Below, one piece after another: positions 52,670 through 60,991 of a stretch of 64,000 nucleotides of DNA. Made by a program: the position numbers and the translations under genes. Under the pieces are notes generated by a model. It ran no database searches. It saw only the letters and a program-made list of their open reading frames with translations, and had not been told where the DNA came from. Source of the stretch: Eubacterium sp. (lineage in GTDB: Bacteria; Bacillota; Clostridia; Peptostreptococcales; Anaerovoracaceae); the NCBI GenBank assembly GCA_021769965.1, contig JAETRU010000004.1:1-64000 (forward strand), written 5' to 3'. How positions within the stretch are numbered: position 1 is the stretch's first letter; each line of letters opens with the position of its first letter.

Positions 52670-53677
52670 TCACCTGTCCTTTCTGTCAGCTTCAGCAGCA
52701 AAAGCTTCTGTCAGCTTCGGCACGATCTCGTAGAGATCTCCCACAAAGCCGTAGTCGGAAATATTGAAAATCGGTGCGGAAGGATCGTTGTTGACCGCAA
52801 TGATCAGATCTGACTCCTTCATGCCGGCCAGATGCTGAGGCGCTCCGGAGATACCGCAGGCGATGTATACCTTCGGTTTTACCCTGTTTCCGCTGTAGCC
52901 GATCTGAATACTGCTGGCCGCCATGCCGGCATCCACCAGCGCGCGGGATACGCCAACCTGACCGCCCAGCACATCTGCCAGTTCCTGCAGCAGCTGCAGA
53001 TCCTCTTCCTTCCGGATACCGCGGCCGCCCGCCACGACCACCTCTGCGTCAGTGATATCCACATCACTGGTAGAAATGATCTCTTCGATGTTCACGCCTT
53101 TATGTTCTTTCACATACGGCTTTACCTTTTCGATGCGGATCTCTGCTCCTTCGCAAAGCTCTGCCTCCTGAAATTCCTTATATCTGACCGTAGCCATCTG
53201 CGGTCTTTTCATCGTCTTGATATGCGCTAAAATATTGTCGCTGAACGCCGGTCTGATCTGTTCCAGCGCTCCGTCATCAGCAATTTTCAGTTCTGTACAG
53301 TCAGCGGTAAGACCCGTTCCCAGAGCCGCCGCCATTCGCGGCGCCAGAGATCTTCCCATATGAGTCGCTCCGATCAGAACTGTGGCCGGCCGGCGCTCTC
53401 TGATAAAGCTGACGATATTCTCAGCAAAGAGGCTTTCCTCCGGCTGCGCGAAGCACGCGTCCTCCATTACATAGACCTGATCCGCCCCTCTGAGACACAG
53501 TTCAGAGGCATCAGTTTCGCGTCCTGTCAAAAGCAGACAGGAGAGGCTTTCTCCTGCGGCTTCCGCCAGCTGACGACCTTTGTATAACAGTTCAAAGGCC
53601 ACTCTGTGAATATGGTCATGTTCCATTTCTCCAATGACCAGTATGCCCTTATATTCTTTCTTATCCAACTCTGACAC
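52670..53677 (-). CDS. etfA: electron transfer flavoprotein, alpha subunit
   Basis: A 335-residue EtfA. The C-terminal FAD-binding motif KVYIACGISGAPQHLAGMKESDLIIAVNNDPSAPIFNISDYGFVGD (about 270-315) is intact. The N-terminus (MSELDKKEYKGILVIGEMEHDHI) has no CxxCxxC ferredoxin domain, unlike some lactate-linked EtfA proteins. It overlaps etfB by 17 bp and is 6 bp from the dehydrogenase, so all three are one operon. Confidence 0.93.
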   Translation of the reverse strand: MSELDKKEYKGILVIGEMEHDHIHRVAFELLYKGRQLAEAAGESLSCLLLTGRETDASELCLRGADQVYVMEDACFAQPEESLFAENIVSFIRERRPATVLIGATHMGRSLAPRMAAALGTGLTADCTELKIADDGALEQIRPAFSDNILAHIKTMKRPQMATVRYKEFQEAELCEGAEIRIEKVKPYVKEHKGVNIEEIISTSDVDITDAEVVVAGGRGIRKEEDLQLLQELADVLGGQVGVSRALVDAGMAASSIQIGYSGNRVKPKVYIACGISGAPQHLAGMKESDLIIAVNNDPSAPIFNISDYGFVGDLYEIVPKLTEAFAAEADRKDR

Positions 53678-54458
53678 CCCTTTCTGTCAGTTCCTTCTTC
53701 AGCAGATCGATGAAATCCGGAAGATCTTCCCGGAATACGCGGCTCTCTCTTTCCACGGCTTTCGGCACTTCGATTCCGGCAACCTTGGTCGGGGAACCCG
53801 CAAAACCGGTGTCCTCCTTTGACAGGGCCGGAAGGTCAGAAAGACCGATTTTATGGACGGCTATAGTAAGGGATCCCAGCTTTCTGTCTACTGTCGGCAG
53901 CTGCAGCTTTCCGATGTTCTTCGTCACGCCGACCAGAGCCGGTAATGTCATAGTACGGATCTGACGGCTGCCGCACAGATTCTCTATAGATACCCGCACG
54001 GTCCGCTCGTCAGCCATCTCGATGGAATCTGCATAATAGGCGTGGGGGATGCCGAGAAGCTCCGCAGTCTCAGCGCCTACCTGAGCTGTATCGCCGTCTA
54101 CGGACTTTTCGCCGCACAGAATGAGATCATAATCCCCCGCGGCGATGGCAGCAGACAGCGCTCTGGATGTAGCGATGGTGTCTGACCCGCCGAAAGCTCT
54201 GTCAGTAAGAAGAACGCCCTCATCAGCGCCTCTTGCGTAAGCGTCCTGCAGTGTCTTCTCCGCGCGCGGAGGCCCCATGGTCATGGCCGTCACATGAGCT
54301 CCATACTTTCTTTTCAGCTCCAGAGCCGCCTGCAGAGCGCTCTCATCAAAGGGATTGATCTCCGCCGGCGCAGAGGATCTGTCCACTACGCCCCGCTCGC
54401 TGTCAAACCTGACCTTCTCCATGTCAGGTACTTCCTTTATCAAAACGAGAATATTCAT
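53661..54458 (-). CDS. etfB: electron transfer flavoprotein, beta subunit
   Basis: A 265-residue EtfB, starting MNILVLIKEVPDMEKV at 54458 after GAGGTAGAC. The family motifs NPFDESALQAALELK, GEKSVDGDTAQVGAETAELLGIP (nucleotide-binding) and VGVTKNIGKLQLP are all present. It is the first gene of the etfB-etfA-ldhD operon, downstream of a promoter with an embedded operator (54506-54553). Confidence 0.94.
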   Translation of the reverse strand: MNILVLIKEVPDMEKVRFDSERGVVDRSSAPAEINPFDESALQAALELKRKYGAHVTAMTMGPPRAEKTLQDAYARGADEGVLLTDRAFGGSDTIATSRALSAAIAAGDYDLILCGEKSVDGDTAQVGAETAELLGIPHAYYADSIEMADERTVRVSIENLCGSRQIRTMTLPALVGVTKNIGKLQLPTVDRKLGSLTIAVHKIGLSDLPALSKEDTGFAGSPTKVAGIEVPKAVERESRVFREDLPDFIDLLKKELTERGVRVG

Positions 54459-54505
54459 GTCTACCTCTTTTTTACATATTATATTTATATTTTCCACGCT
54501 TTTCC

Positions 54506-54553
54506 AAGTGGTCTTACCACTTATATTGTACAACAGTTCTGTATTTAATGCAA
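54506..54553 (-). promoter_or_regulatory. promoter and GntR operator of the etf/lactate dehydrogenase operon
   Basis: On the minus strand: -35 TTGCAT (54553-54548), 17 bp, -10 TACAAT (54530-54525), followed two bases on by AAGTGGTAAGACCACTT (54522-54506), a palindrome containing TGGTnnnACCA, the FadR/LldR-type operator. It covers the expected transcription start, so binding should repress. The divergent GntR gene lies just beyond. Confidence 0.85.
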
Positions 54554-54661
54554 TACTTTTTTGGTCTTTAATTGATTTTTCTTACTATTTCCGCTAAAAT
54601 AGTAAGTACGAACATTACCACCGCGGCCTTATGGCTGCCGTTTCACAAGGAGGGAACTGCC

Positions 54662-55393
54662 ATGGCAGAATACATAAATGATAACGATAAACTGGAAAGC
54701 AAAAAACTTTCGGATCAGGTCATCCGCCATATCCAGAAAATGATTTTAGACGGAGAGCTTTCTGAAGGCGACAAGCTGCCGCCGGAACGTGAAATGACTG
54801 AACGCTTCGGCATTGGACGCCCCGCCCTGCGGGAGGCGCTAAAGTCTCTGGAAATGCTGGGACTGGTAGAGCGGCACCACGGACGTGGAAACTTCATCGT
54901 CAACAATATTCAGTCCAGCTATTTTGAGCCTCTCTCCCTTTCCTTTATGCTGAGTCACGGCACCATGCAGGAGATTTATGAGATGCGCCGCTGTCTGGAG
55001 ACTTTTGCTGTGCGCAAGGCAGCCGAAACTGCTTCCTCAACGGATATACTGGCTCTCCGCGGCAATCTGAAGCAGATGATGGCCGCGGAAAACACTTCGT
55101 CAAAGGCTGACTTTGACCGCAGCTTTCATCTGGAGATCACCCGCATCGCCGGTAATATCCTGCTTTACAATACCATAGAAAACCTTTCTTACCTGATGAA
55201 CCGATTCATTGAACGGAGCGTCCGCCTTTCTTACTTTGAAGGAGATTCCATCGATAATATTTACAAGGAGCACGCCGCCATTATCAGCGCTGTCGAGCAC
55301 CACGATCCTGCCGCGGCTCTGAAAGCCATGGAGATACATCTGGGTAATATCAAAGTATCCATGATCGATGACGACGCGGTCAGCGTGAAATAG
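54662..55393 (+). CDS. FadR/LldR-type GntR regulator
   Basis: A 243-residue protein with a GntR winged helix (KLSDQVIRHIQKMILDGELSEGDKLPPEREMTERFGIGRPALREALKSLEMLGLVERHHGRGNFI, about 14-80) and a C-terminal FCD domain with candidate metal-binding His/Asp residues (FHLEITRIAGN, EHAAIISAVEHHDPAAALKAMEIHLGN). Start 54662 with AAGGAGGGAACTGCC. It is divergent from the etf operon; lactate is the obvious candidate effector. The same operator also precedes the aminotransferase operon. Confidence 0.9.
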   Translation: MAEYINDNDKLESKKLSDQVIRHIQKMILDGELSEGDKLPPEREMTERFGIGRPALREALKSLEMLGLVERHHGRGNFIVNNIQSSYFEPLSLSFMLSHGTMQEIYEMRRCLETFAVRKAAETASSTDILALRGNLKQMMAAENTSSKADFDRSFHLEITRIAGNILLYNTIENLSYLMNRFIERSVRLSYFEGDSIDNIYKEHAAIISAVEHHDPAAALKAMEIHLGNIKVSMIDDDAVSVK

Positions 55394-55395
55394 AG

Positions 55396-55439
55396 AAAAA
55401 GCCCTGCACAGTCGATATGCTGTGTCACAGGGCTTTTTT
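55396..55439. terminator. bidirectional terminator
   Basis: AAAAAGCCCTG (55396-55406) and CAGGGCTTTTT (55428-55438) close a hairpin with inner pairing; T-runs on both strands. It lies between the GntR gene (+) and the peptidase (-). Confidence 0.85.
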
Positions 55440-55450
55440 ATTGGTGGTGT

Positions 55451-56728
55451 TTATTCTGCTGCCAGTTTTCTGATAGCGCTTTTGTAGATGTCTTTGGCCA
55501 GTTTCAGATCTTCGATGAACATATACTCGTTAGCCTGATGTTCCGTCAGCTCCCTGCCGGGAAGCATAGGTCCAAAAGCAACGATATTTTCCATGGCGCG
55601 GGCATAAGTGCCGCCGCCGATCACAGTGGCACGGCCCATATCTCCGGTATGCTCGCGATAAGCTTCCAACAGTCTGGTTATCACCGGTCCGTCTTCTTCA
55701 AGGAAAACATATGGCTCATTATGGAGCAGTTCCATCTTTACATCTCCATAACCGCTTTTTGTCATATGCTCTCTGATCTGTTCCAGAATATCCTCAATGC
55801 GGAAAGTCACCGGATACCTGATATCCGCCGTAAGGCTGATATCATCTCCGTCTGTGCGGATCATACCAAAGTTATATGTAATCTCGCCGCTCTCCTTGTC
55901 TGCGGCATAGCCGTTCAGGCTTTCTCCATGGTATTCCATTTTGACGCAGTCCCGGAAAAAGCGGCTCAGCTGGCAGTCCTCACGCGTCTGAAAACTAGTC
56001 ATCAGCTTTGATATAGCATTTTCCCCGTCCTGCGGCGTACTGCCGTGGGCTGACTTCCCTGTCTCCGTCAGGGAAAGGATCTCTCCGTTCTCGCTGCGGA
56101 ATCTGGCCCTGCAGATATCCGGAACCATGTTGACCGCATTGCCTCCTTCGATATCTTCAAAGCAGGTCTGCGTCCGGTCAAAGGTGAATCGTACATTCGC
56201 AATACCCATTTCAGCATAGATAGCCGGAAAATCCGCATCAGGCGTAAAGCCGAAATCGATCTTTTCCTCTGTCTGCTTATAGTACTCCATATCGATCCAG
56301 TCTCCTGCCTCCTCAGTCATGCCGAATATAATACGGATCCGTTTATTAAAGACACAGCCTTCTTCAAGCAGTTCCCTGATCGCATGGATCACCGCTGCGG
56401 CCGGACCTTTGTCATCAGTAACGCCGCGGCCTATGAGCTTTCCGTCTTCAACCGTCAGCGCAAAGGGTTCATAGTTCCAGCCGTCTCCTGCGGGAACCAC
56501 GTCCAGATGAACCAGGATCCCCATCAGTTCTTCGCCTTGGCCTGCCTCTGCGTATCCTATCATGTTGTCACAGTTTTTTGTCCTGAATCCATAAGAGCCG
56601 CAGATGTCCAGAGCGGTATCCAGCGCTTTCCGCACGCCTTTGCCAAAAGGGCATTCTCTTTGATCTGTCCGTGCTGAAACACTGTCTATCTCTACCAGTT
56701 TTCGCAAATCAGCTATTAATCTGTCCAT
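55451..56728 (-). CDS. M20 dipeptidase (Sapep/PepV-like)
   Basis: A 425-residue metallopeptidase. Motifs: ILVHLDVVPAGDGW, GRGVTDDKGPAAAVIHAIRELLEEG, and EEAGDWIDMEYY followed by the GGGTYAR region typical of PepV/Sapep. These use Mn2+ or Zn2+ to cleave dipeptides. It is 11 bp from the DUF917 gene on the same strand, so it is the third gene of the PucR-controlled-looking operon. The substrate may be a product of the DUF917 enzyme rather than a normal dipeptide, which is inference. Confidence 0.88.
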   Translation of the reverse strand: MDRLIADLRKLVEIDSVSARTDQRECPFGKGVRKALDTALDICGSYGFRTKNCDNMIGYAEAGQGEELMGILVHLDVVPAGDGWNYEPFALTVEDGKLIGRGVTDDKGPAAAVIHAIRELLEEGCVFNKRIRIIFGMTEEAGDWIDMEYYKQTEEKIDFGFTPDADFPAIYAEMGIANVRFTFDRTQTCFEDIEGGNAVNMVPDICRARFRSENGEILSLTETGKSAHGSTPQDGENAISKLMTSFQTREDCQLSRFFRDCVKMEYHGESLNGYAADKESGEITYNFGMIRTDGDDISLTADIRYPVTFRIEDILEQIREHMTKSGYGDVKMELLHNEPYVFLEEDGPVITRLLEAYREHTGDMGRATVIGGGTYARAMENIVAFGPMLPGRELTEHQANEYMFIEDLKLAKDIYKSAIRKLAAE

Positions 56729-56739
56729 TCTATGTTTCC

Positions 56740-57831
56740 TTATCTTTCAAACGGCTTATACTCTACGTCAAAGCCGAAGTGTTTAGGGCCGAAGCAGGCA
56801 AGTCCTTCCGGAGTCGTCCATACCTCCGGCGACGGAAGCGCGATGACAGTCATTCTCTGACCCAGATCAAAGTTCGGCGTAGTCAGCGGATCGCCGTTCT
56901 CACCGATCATGCAGATCAGATCCGGAGCCATTACGTCGATCTCTCCGTTTCTATATGACATAATATTTTCGTTTTTCAGCCAGATCTTATAGGTTTCGCC
57001 TGCAAATTCCTCTTCACCCTGCAGATGGATCTCGCCGAAGTTAAAGCCGTCTCTGGTTTCCCAAGGGAATTCCGTTACAACGCCTTTGAAGAGCAGTTTT
57101 CCGTCTTTTGCGTCAGCGATAGCTTTTGCCACATCCAGGCCCTTCTCTTTTGCTTCCCGCAAAGTAACGCCTATCTCCTGCGCGTATGTTATCATATCAG
57201 GGATCAGAGATTCTTTGATGACTTTTCCTACATTGGCATGGTCCGCAACGCCGACCATGTTGTCGCTGGCCACGGCAATGGCTCTGACGATATCCTCCGC
57301 TCTCAGGTCACCCTGTACATTCTGAAGCACGATCTTCTCGCCAAACTTGGTGGCGACGCCCATAGGGCAGATCGGCACATCTTTTACGTAATAGGTAGAG
57401 TGCTGCAGCTCAGGTACAGATCTTCCTGCCGGGTCCGCATCCAGAAGAGGAACGCCCATTTCCAGAGCGGCATGAAGCGCTTCCGCTGTATTGGCGCCGC
57501 CTAATTCTGTTGAGCCGACGGCATAGATCTTCTTGCCAAGAAAGCCCTCCAGAGCCTGCACCGCAAGTACAGAAGCCGCTTCCTCCGCAATGTCCAGATC
57601 CGCAAATTTCGGATTCTTACCGCCTGCAGACGGCGCGCCGCAGCCATACGGCGTAACTACGTATTCGTCGTCAGGCAGTTCCTCCAGTTTGATCAGCTTC
57701 AAAGTTTCCCCTTTATCAAAATGCTTTTTCATCAGGGAAAGTCCCTCTTCCAGAGGTCCGCCGCCGCCGGTGCCCAGTACCGCGCATCCGTATAGTACAT
57801 CGATCATGTCCTGTTTGTTTAACTCTCTCAT
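56740..57831 (-). CDS. DUF917 family protein
   Basis: A 363-residue protein with the DUF917 features: GCAVLGTGGGGPLEEGLSLM (about 10-29), TPYGCGAPSAGGKNP, DADPAGRSVPELQHSTYYV, and a C-terminal GQRMTVIALPSPEVWTTPEGL. The family is related to hydantoinases and includes S-methyl thiohydantoin desulfurase. The exact substrate is not known. The start at 57831 follows GGAGGAAAATAAA. It lies between an NCS1 permease gene and an M20 dipeptidase. Confidence 0.85.
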   Translation of the reverse strand: MRELNKQDMIDVLYGCAVLGTGGGGPLEEGLSLMKKHFDKGETLKLIKLEELPDDEYVVTPYGCGAPSAGGKNPKFADLDIAEEAASVLAVQALEGFLGKKIYAVGSTELGGANTAEALHAALEMGVPLLDADPAGRSVPELQHSTYYVKDVPICPMGVATKFGEKIVLQNVQGDLRAEDIVRAIAVASDNMVGVADHANVGKVIKESLIPDMITYAQEIGVTLREAKEKGLDVAKAIADAKDGKLLFKGVVTEFPWETRDGFNFGEIHLQGEEEFAGETYKIWLKNENIMSYRNGEIDVMAPDLICMIGENGDPLTTPNFDLGQRMTVIALPSPEVWTTPEGLACFGPKHFGFDVEYKPFER

Positions 57832-57853
57832 TTTATTTTCCTCCATTTAATAT

Positions 57854-59131
57854 TTATGCTACTATATGATCAGATCCGTCTCTTGAAGCAGACGGGATCA
57901 GTCTTTCTATTACCAGATAGGCAGCCGCGCCTACCAGAATCCCAGTAAACTCAATACCGATAAAATATGCGATGACCGCGCTGACCGCCCATGCGATGAC
58001 GCCTGCCCAGTTGACGCCGTCCTTCGGCCGGAAATTCTCTTTCTTTCCTCTTCCTACGATCCAGTAGTCGGTAATGATAACGCCGCCAATCGGACACACT
58101 ACATAGGACAGCAGGCTCAGTACGCCTTCGATATGTCCCAGAATACCCAGATCGCACAGGATGATCCCGATAATGCCGGAGATCAGCGTTGCCTCTCTTC
58201 TTCTGTTGTCATTGAGCTTCAGAGCCATAACGATATTGAGGCCTGCGCTGTAAGCGTTGGTGGAATTAGTGGTCCACGTCGAGATGACCAGCGCCGTAAT
58301 TCCGAGAAGCGGAAGTCCTACATTGATCAGAACCATGCTGACATCGTACTCTCCAGACATTTTGGTCAGCAGAATTCCCATGACCAGCGTTACGACGCCC
58401 ATTGGAAATACGCCATAGAATACAGATTTTACGGTATCCTTCCTGCTCTTCTGAAATCTGGTGTAATCAGCGGCGGTGATCGTGCCCACTGCTGTGAAAT
58501 TGAAGGACAGGGCCACGCCTCCCATGAAGCTCATGGTCTGCGCAGTCGCTGTATGCAGCCCGCCGGTGCCGTAGGTCCTGAATGCCAGGAAGGTTCCATA
58601 CAGCATGATGATCATCAGGAGAGGAATGGATATCTTGTCCAGCTTTTCCAATGCGCTGACGCCGAATACAGCGGTCAGCAGCATGATGATGCCCCAGACA
58701 GTATTAGATACGATCACAGGAATTTCGATTCCTGTCATGGCATACATGGCATTGCTGAACGCCTCGCCGCAGACGCCGTTCTGTATGCCGAACCAGCCTA
58801 CCATGTTCACCGCGAAAATAGTGCTGACGATAAATCTGGCTCCGGATCTTCCGAAACCGGCTTCACAGGCTGTGCAGGACGCCACGCCCAGATCACAGCC
58901 CATCATGCCCGTGATCACCATTCCGATAACGACGACCAGATACCCGAGAGATCCTGAAATAATTGCAGGCCATATAGGCATTGCTTCCGCAAGCAATGCG
59001 CCCAGCAGGAAAGCCGGTACACAGACACAGATTCCTGCCTGTACGAAAGCCAGGGAGACCCAGCCCTTTCGTTCATCTTCGCCAATAGGCTTTAAAGCCG
59101 TGGCTTCTACTTGTTTCTGTTCTTTTTTCAT
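57854..59131 (-). CDS. NCS1 family permease (cytosine/purine/hydantoin type)
   Basis: A 425-residue protein with twelve predicted helices of the nucleobase-cation symporter 1 family, CodB-like (FVQAGICVCVPAFLLGALLAEA ... NMVGWFGIQNGVCGEAF ... VALSFNFTAVGTITAADYTRF ... TWTTNSTNAYSAGLN). It imports small nitrogen heterocycles such as cytosine, allantoin or hydantoins. First gene of the operon with DUF917 and M20 peptidase, 22 bp ahead of the next start. Confidence 0.88.
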   Translation of the reverse strand: MKKEQKQVEATALKPIGEDERKGWVSLAFVQAGICVCVPAFLLGALLAEAMPIWPAIISGSLGYLVVVIGMVITGMMGCDLGVASCTACEAGFGRSGARFIVSTIFAVNMVGWFGIQNGVCGEAFSNAMYAMTGIEIPVIVSNTVWGIIMLLTAVFGVSALEKLDKISIPLLMIIMLYGTFLAFRTYGTGGLHTATAQTMSFMGGVALSFNFTAVGTITAADYTRFQKSRKDTVKSVFYGVFPMGVVTLVMGILLTKMSGEYDVSMVLINVGLPLLGITALVISTWTTNSTNAYSAGLNIVMALKLNDNRRREATLISGIIGIILCDLGILGHIEGVLSLLSYVVCPIGGVIITDYWIVGRGKKENFRPKDGVNWAGVIAWAVSAVIAYFIGIEFTGILVGAAAYLVIERLIPSASRDGSDHIVA

Positions 59132-59233
59132 CGTTCTTCGTGCTTTTGCACTTCCTTTCTGAATTTTTAATTATCATATCATAGAATTCAGTCCTTATCA
59201 TTGGGCTGTTGATGAAATATCCCTTATTTGATT

Positions 59234-59282
59234 TGTGCAATTGCACATTTCCGTTGTTCTGACGTGAGAATTCTGCTATAAT
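59234..59282 (+). promoter_or_regulatory. pucR-type promoter with upstream palindrome
   Basis: -35 TTGTTC (59254-59259), 17 bp, -10 TATAAT (59277-59282). The 14-bp perfect palindrome TGTGCAATTGCACA (59234-59247) lies seven bases upstream, in the space shared with the divergent permease operon, and is an operator candidate. Confidence 0.65.
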
Positions 59283-59316
59283 AAAAACATCATTTTATCG
59301 ATCAGGAGGAACTGTT

Positions 59317-60894
59317 ATGAGTATTACTCTGAAAGACTGCCTATCTCTGCCGTCCATGAGCTTCGGCAGGGTCATCGCAGGCAGCGCCGGACTGGACAAA
59401 ATCGTATCGTCTGTCTCCGTTCTGGAGTTTTTTGAACATGAAAGCTATGGTCTGGACGTGTTTACCCCCAATGAATTGATCCTGTCCGCATTTTATGATT
59501 TCAAGAATGACGTCAAAATGCAATGCGATGCTGTCAAAAACCTGGCCAATACCGGCTCTATCGCGCTGGTCCTGTTCTATGTCGGGAAGATCATTCCCTA
59601 TGTAGACGAAAAACTGATCCAGACAGCGGACCGGCTGAGTTTTCCCCTGATCGTATTGAAGAACGACAGTTACCGGATCAAATACAGCGACATTATCACC
59701 GATGTTATGGGTGTTATCATTCGCGATCAGGATCTGTCAAAGGATTTTATCAGTTCAACGGAAAAAAGACTTGCCCAGATGCCTACTGAGCTGAGAACCA
59801 TGGAAAATCTGCTGCGTATCATGTCCAATCACTACAAATGTAATCTGCTCCTCAGCACCAGCTCTCAGGTCTACTTTCAGGCATCTTACCGTCCTTCCTA
59901 TGTCCTGAACGACCCTGATTATTTTTGTAATCTCTTTCACGGCTCATCCTCAGGATACGCCTCAAAGGATGTGGAACAGGACGGAGCAGAATTTCATATT
60001 TACAAAATGGACTTTTCAAATGGTAAGGATACCAGAATGACTCTATATGCCTCCTGCCATAACACCACGCTGAACGAAAAGATCATCAGCGATATGTGTA
60101 CCTGCACCGGCTTTTTCTCCTCTGTCTGGGGATATTCTATAGATCTCCAGTCACCGCACGCTCTGCTGTCTTTGATCTTTAAAACAAAGGAAGCGGCGGC
60201 AAAAAAATACCTTCGAAACTCCAATATCAGCTTCGACCGTATTTCCAATCTGATCATCATTTCCTCGGGAAACGGATCTATGGAACCGCTGCAGGACCAG
60301 ATCAGCCGTCTCTTTGAAGAATATCATAAATTTTATCTTTCTGATCAGATCGACGATCATCTGGTGATCCTGTCTTCTTTCATGCTCTCCGACAGTCTGG
60401 ATTACGCGCTATACGACGATCTCCACTGTTTTGTAGAAAAATATGATGAAAAAGCCACCTTCTTTATGGACAACGGGAACAAGGATATGGCTTCGCTGAA
60501 GCAGACCTACCGGGATTATCTGAAAACCGAGCCGGCCCTGCAGAAGATCTTCCTGAACCGACGGAACTGGGATGATCACGACATCATGCTTTCTCAGGAT
60601 GTCATGACCCTGTCTGAAACCAGTAACAAGCGGACAGAATACCTTTTCGGCATCTTAGATTCCCAGAGTCATGATCGTGATGATCTTCTGAAAACGCTGG
60701 CCATCTACATGATCGACTGTGATTCTAAACTGAATGTCGCTGCGCAGATGCTGTATCTTCACAGAAATACAGTAACCTATCGTCTGAACAAAGCGCGGCA
60801 GCTTACCAACACTGATTTCAGCCTGATGCCTGCGTCCTATGACTTTTATACCGCACTGGCCCTCTGGAGATATCATAACGTGGAAACTTCGTAA
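59317..60894 (+). CDS. PucR family transcriptional regulator
   Basis: A 525-residue regulator: PucR-like N-terminal domain (LKDCLSLPSMSFGRVIAGSAGLDKIVSSVSVLE...; about 1-125), a central region and the C-terminal helix-turn-helix (LLKTLAIYMIDCDSKLNVAAQMLYLHRNTVTYRLNKARQLT, about 454-495). PucR proteins control purine or related nitrogen-compound catabolism. Divergent from the permease-DUF917-peptidase operon, it is the obvious controller. Ribosome binding site AGGAGGA. Confidence 0.92.
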   Translation: MSITLKDCLSLPSMSFGRVIAGSAGLDKIVSSVSVLEFFEHESYGLDVFTPNELILSAFYDFKNDVKMQCDAVKNLANTGSIALVLFYVGKIIPYVDEKLIQTADRLSFPLIVLKNDSYRIKYSDIITDVMGVIIRDQDLSKDFISSTEKRLAQMPTELRTMENLLRIMSNHYKCNLLLSTSSQVYFQASYRPSYVLNDPDYFCNLFHGSSSGYASKDVEQDGAEFHIYKMDFSNGKDTRMTLYASCHNTTLNEKIISDMCTCTGFFSSVWGYSIDLQSPHALLSLIFKTKEAAAKKYLRNSNISFDRISNLIIISSGNGSMEPLQDQISRLFEEYHKFYLSDQIDDHLVILSSFMLSDSLDYALYDDLHCFVEKYDEKATFFMDNGNKDMASLKQTYRDYLKTEPALQKIFLNRRNWDDHDIMLSQDVMTLSETSNKRTEYLFGILDSQSHDRDDLLKTLAIYMIDCDSKLNVAAQMLYLHRNTVTYRLNKARQLTNTDFSLMPASYDFYTALALWRYHNVETS

Positions 60895-60903
60895 AACACG
60901 CAA

Positions 60904-60951
60904 AAAGGCCGCCCGTTCAGACGTCTGCAAACGCCCAGCCGGACGGCCTTT
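60904..60951. terminator. bidirectional terminator
   Basis: AAAGGCCGCCCG and CGGACGGCCTTT pair with one mismatch; it separates the PucR gene (+) and the YjiH gene (-). Confidence 0.75.
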
Positions 60952-60991
60952 GTTGGATCAATTGCTTATCCTTTACTTTTGCTGCTGTTTC

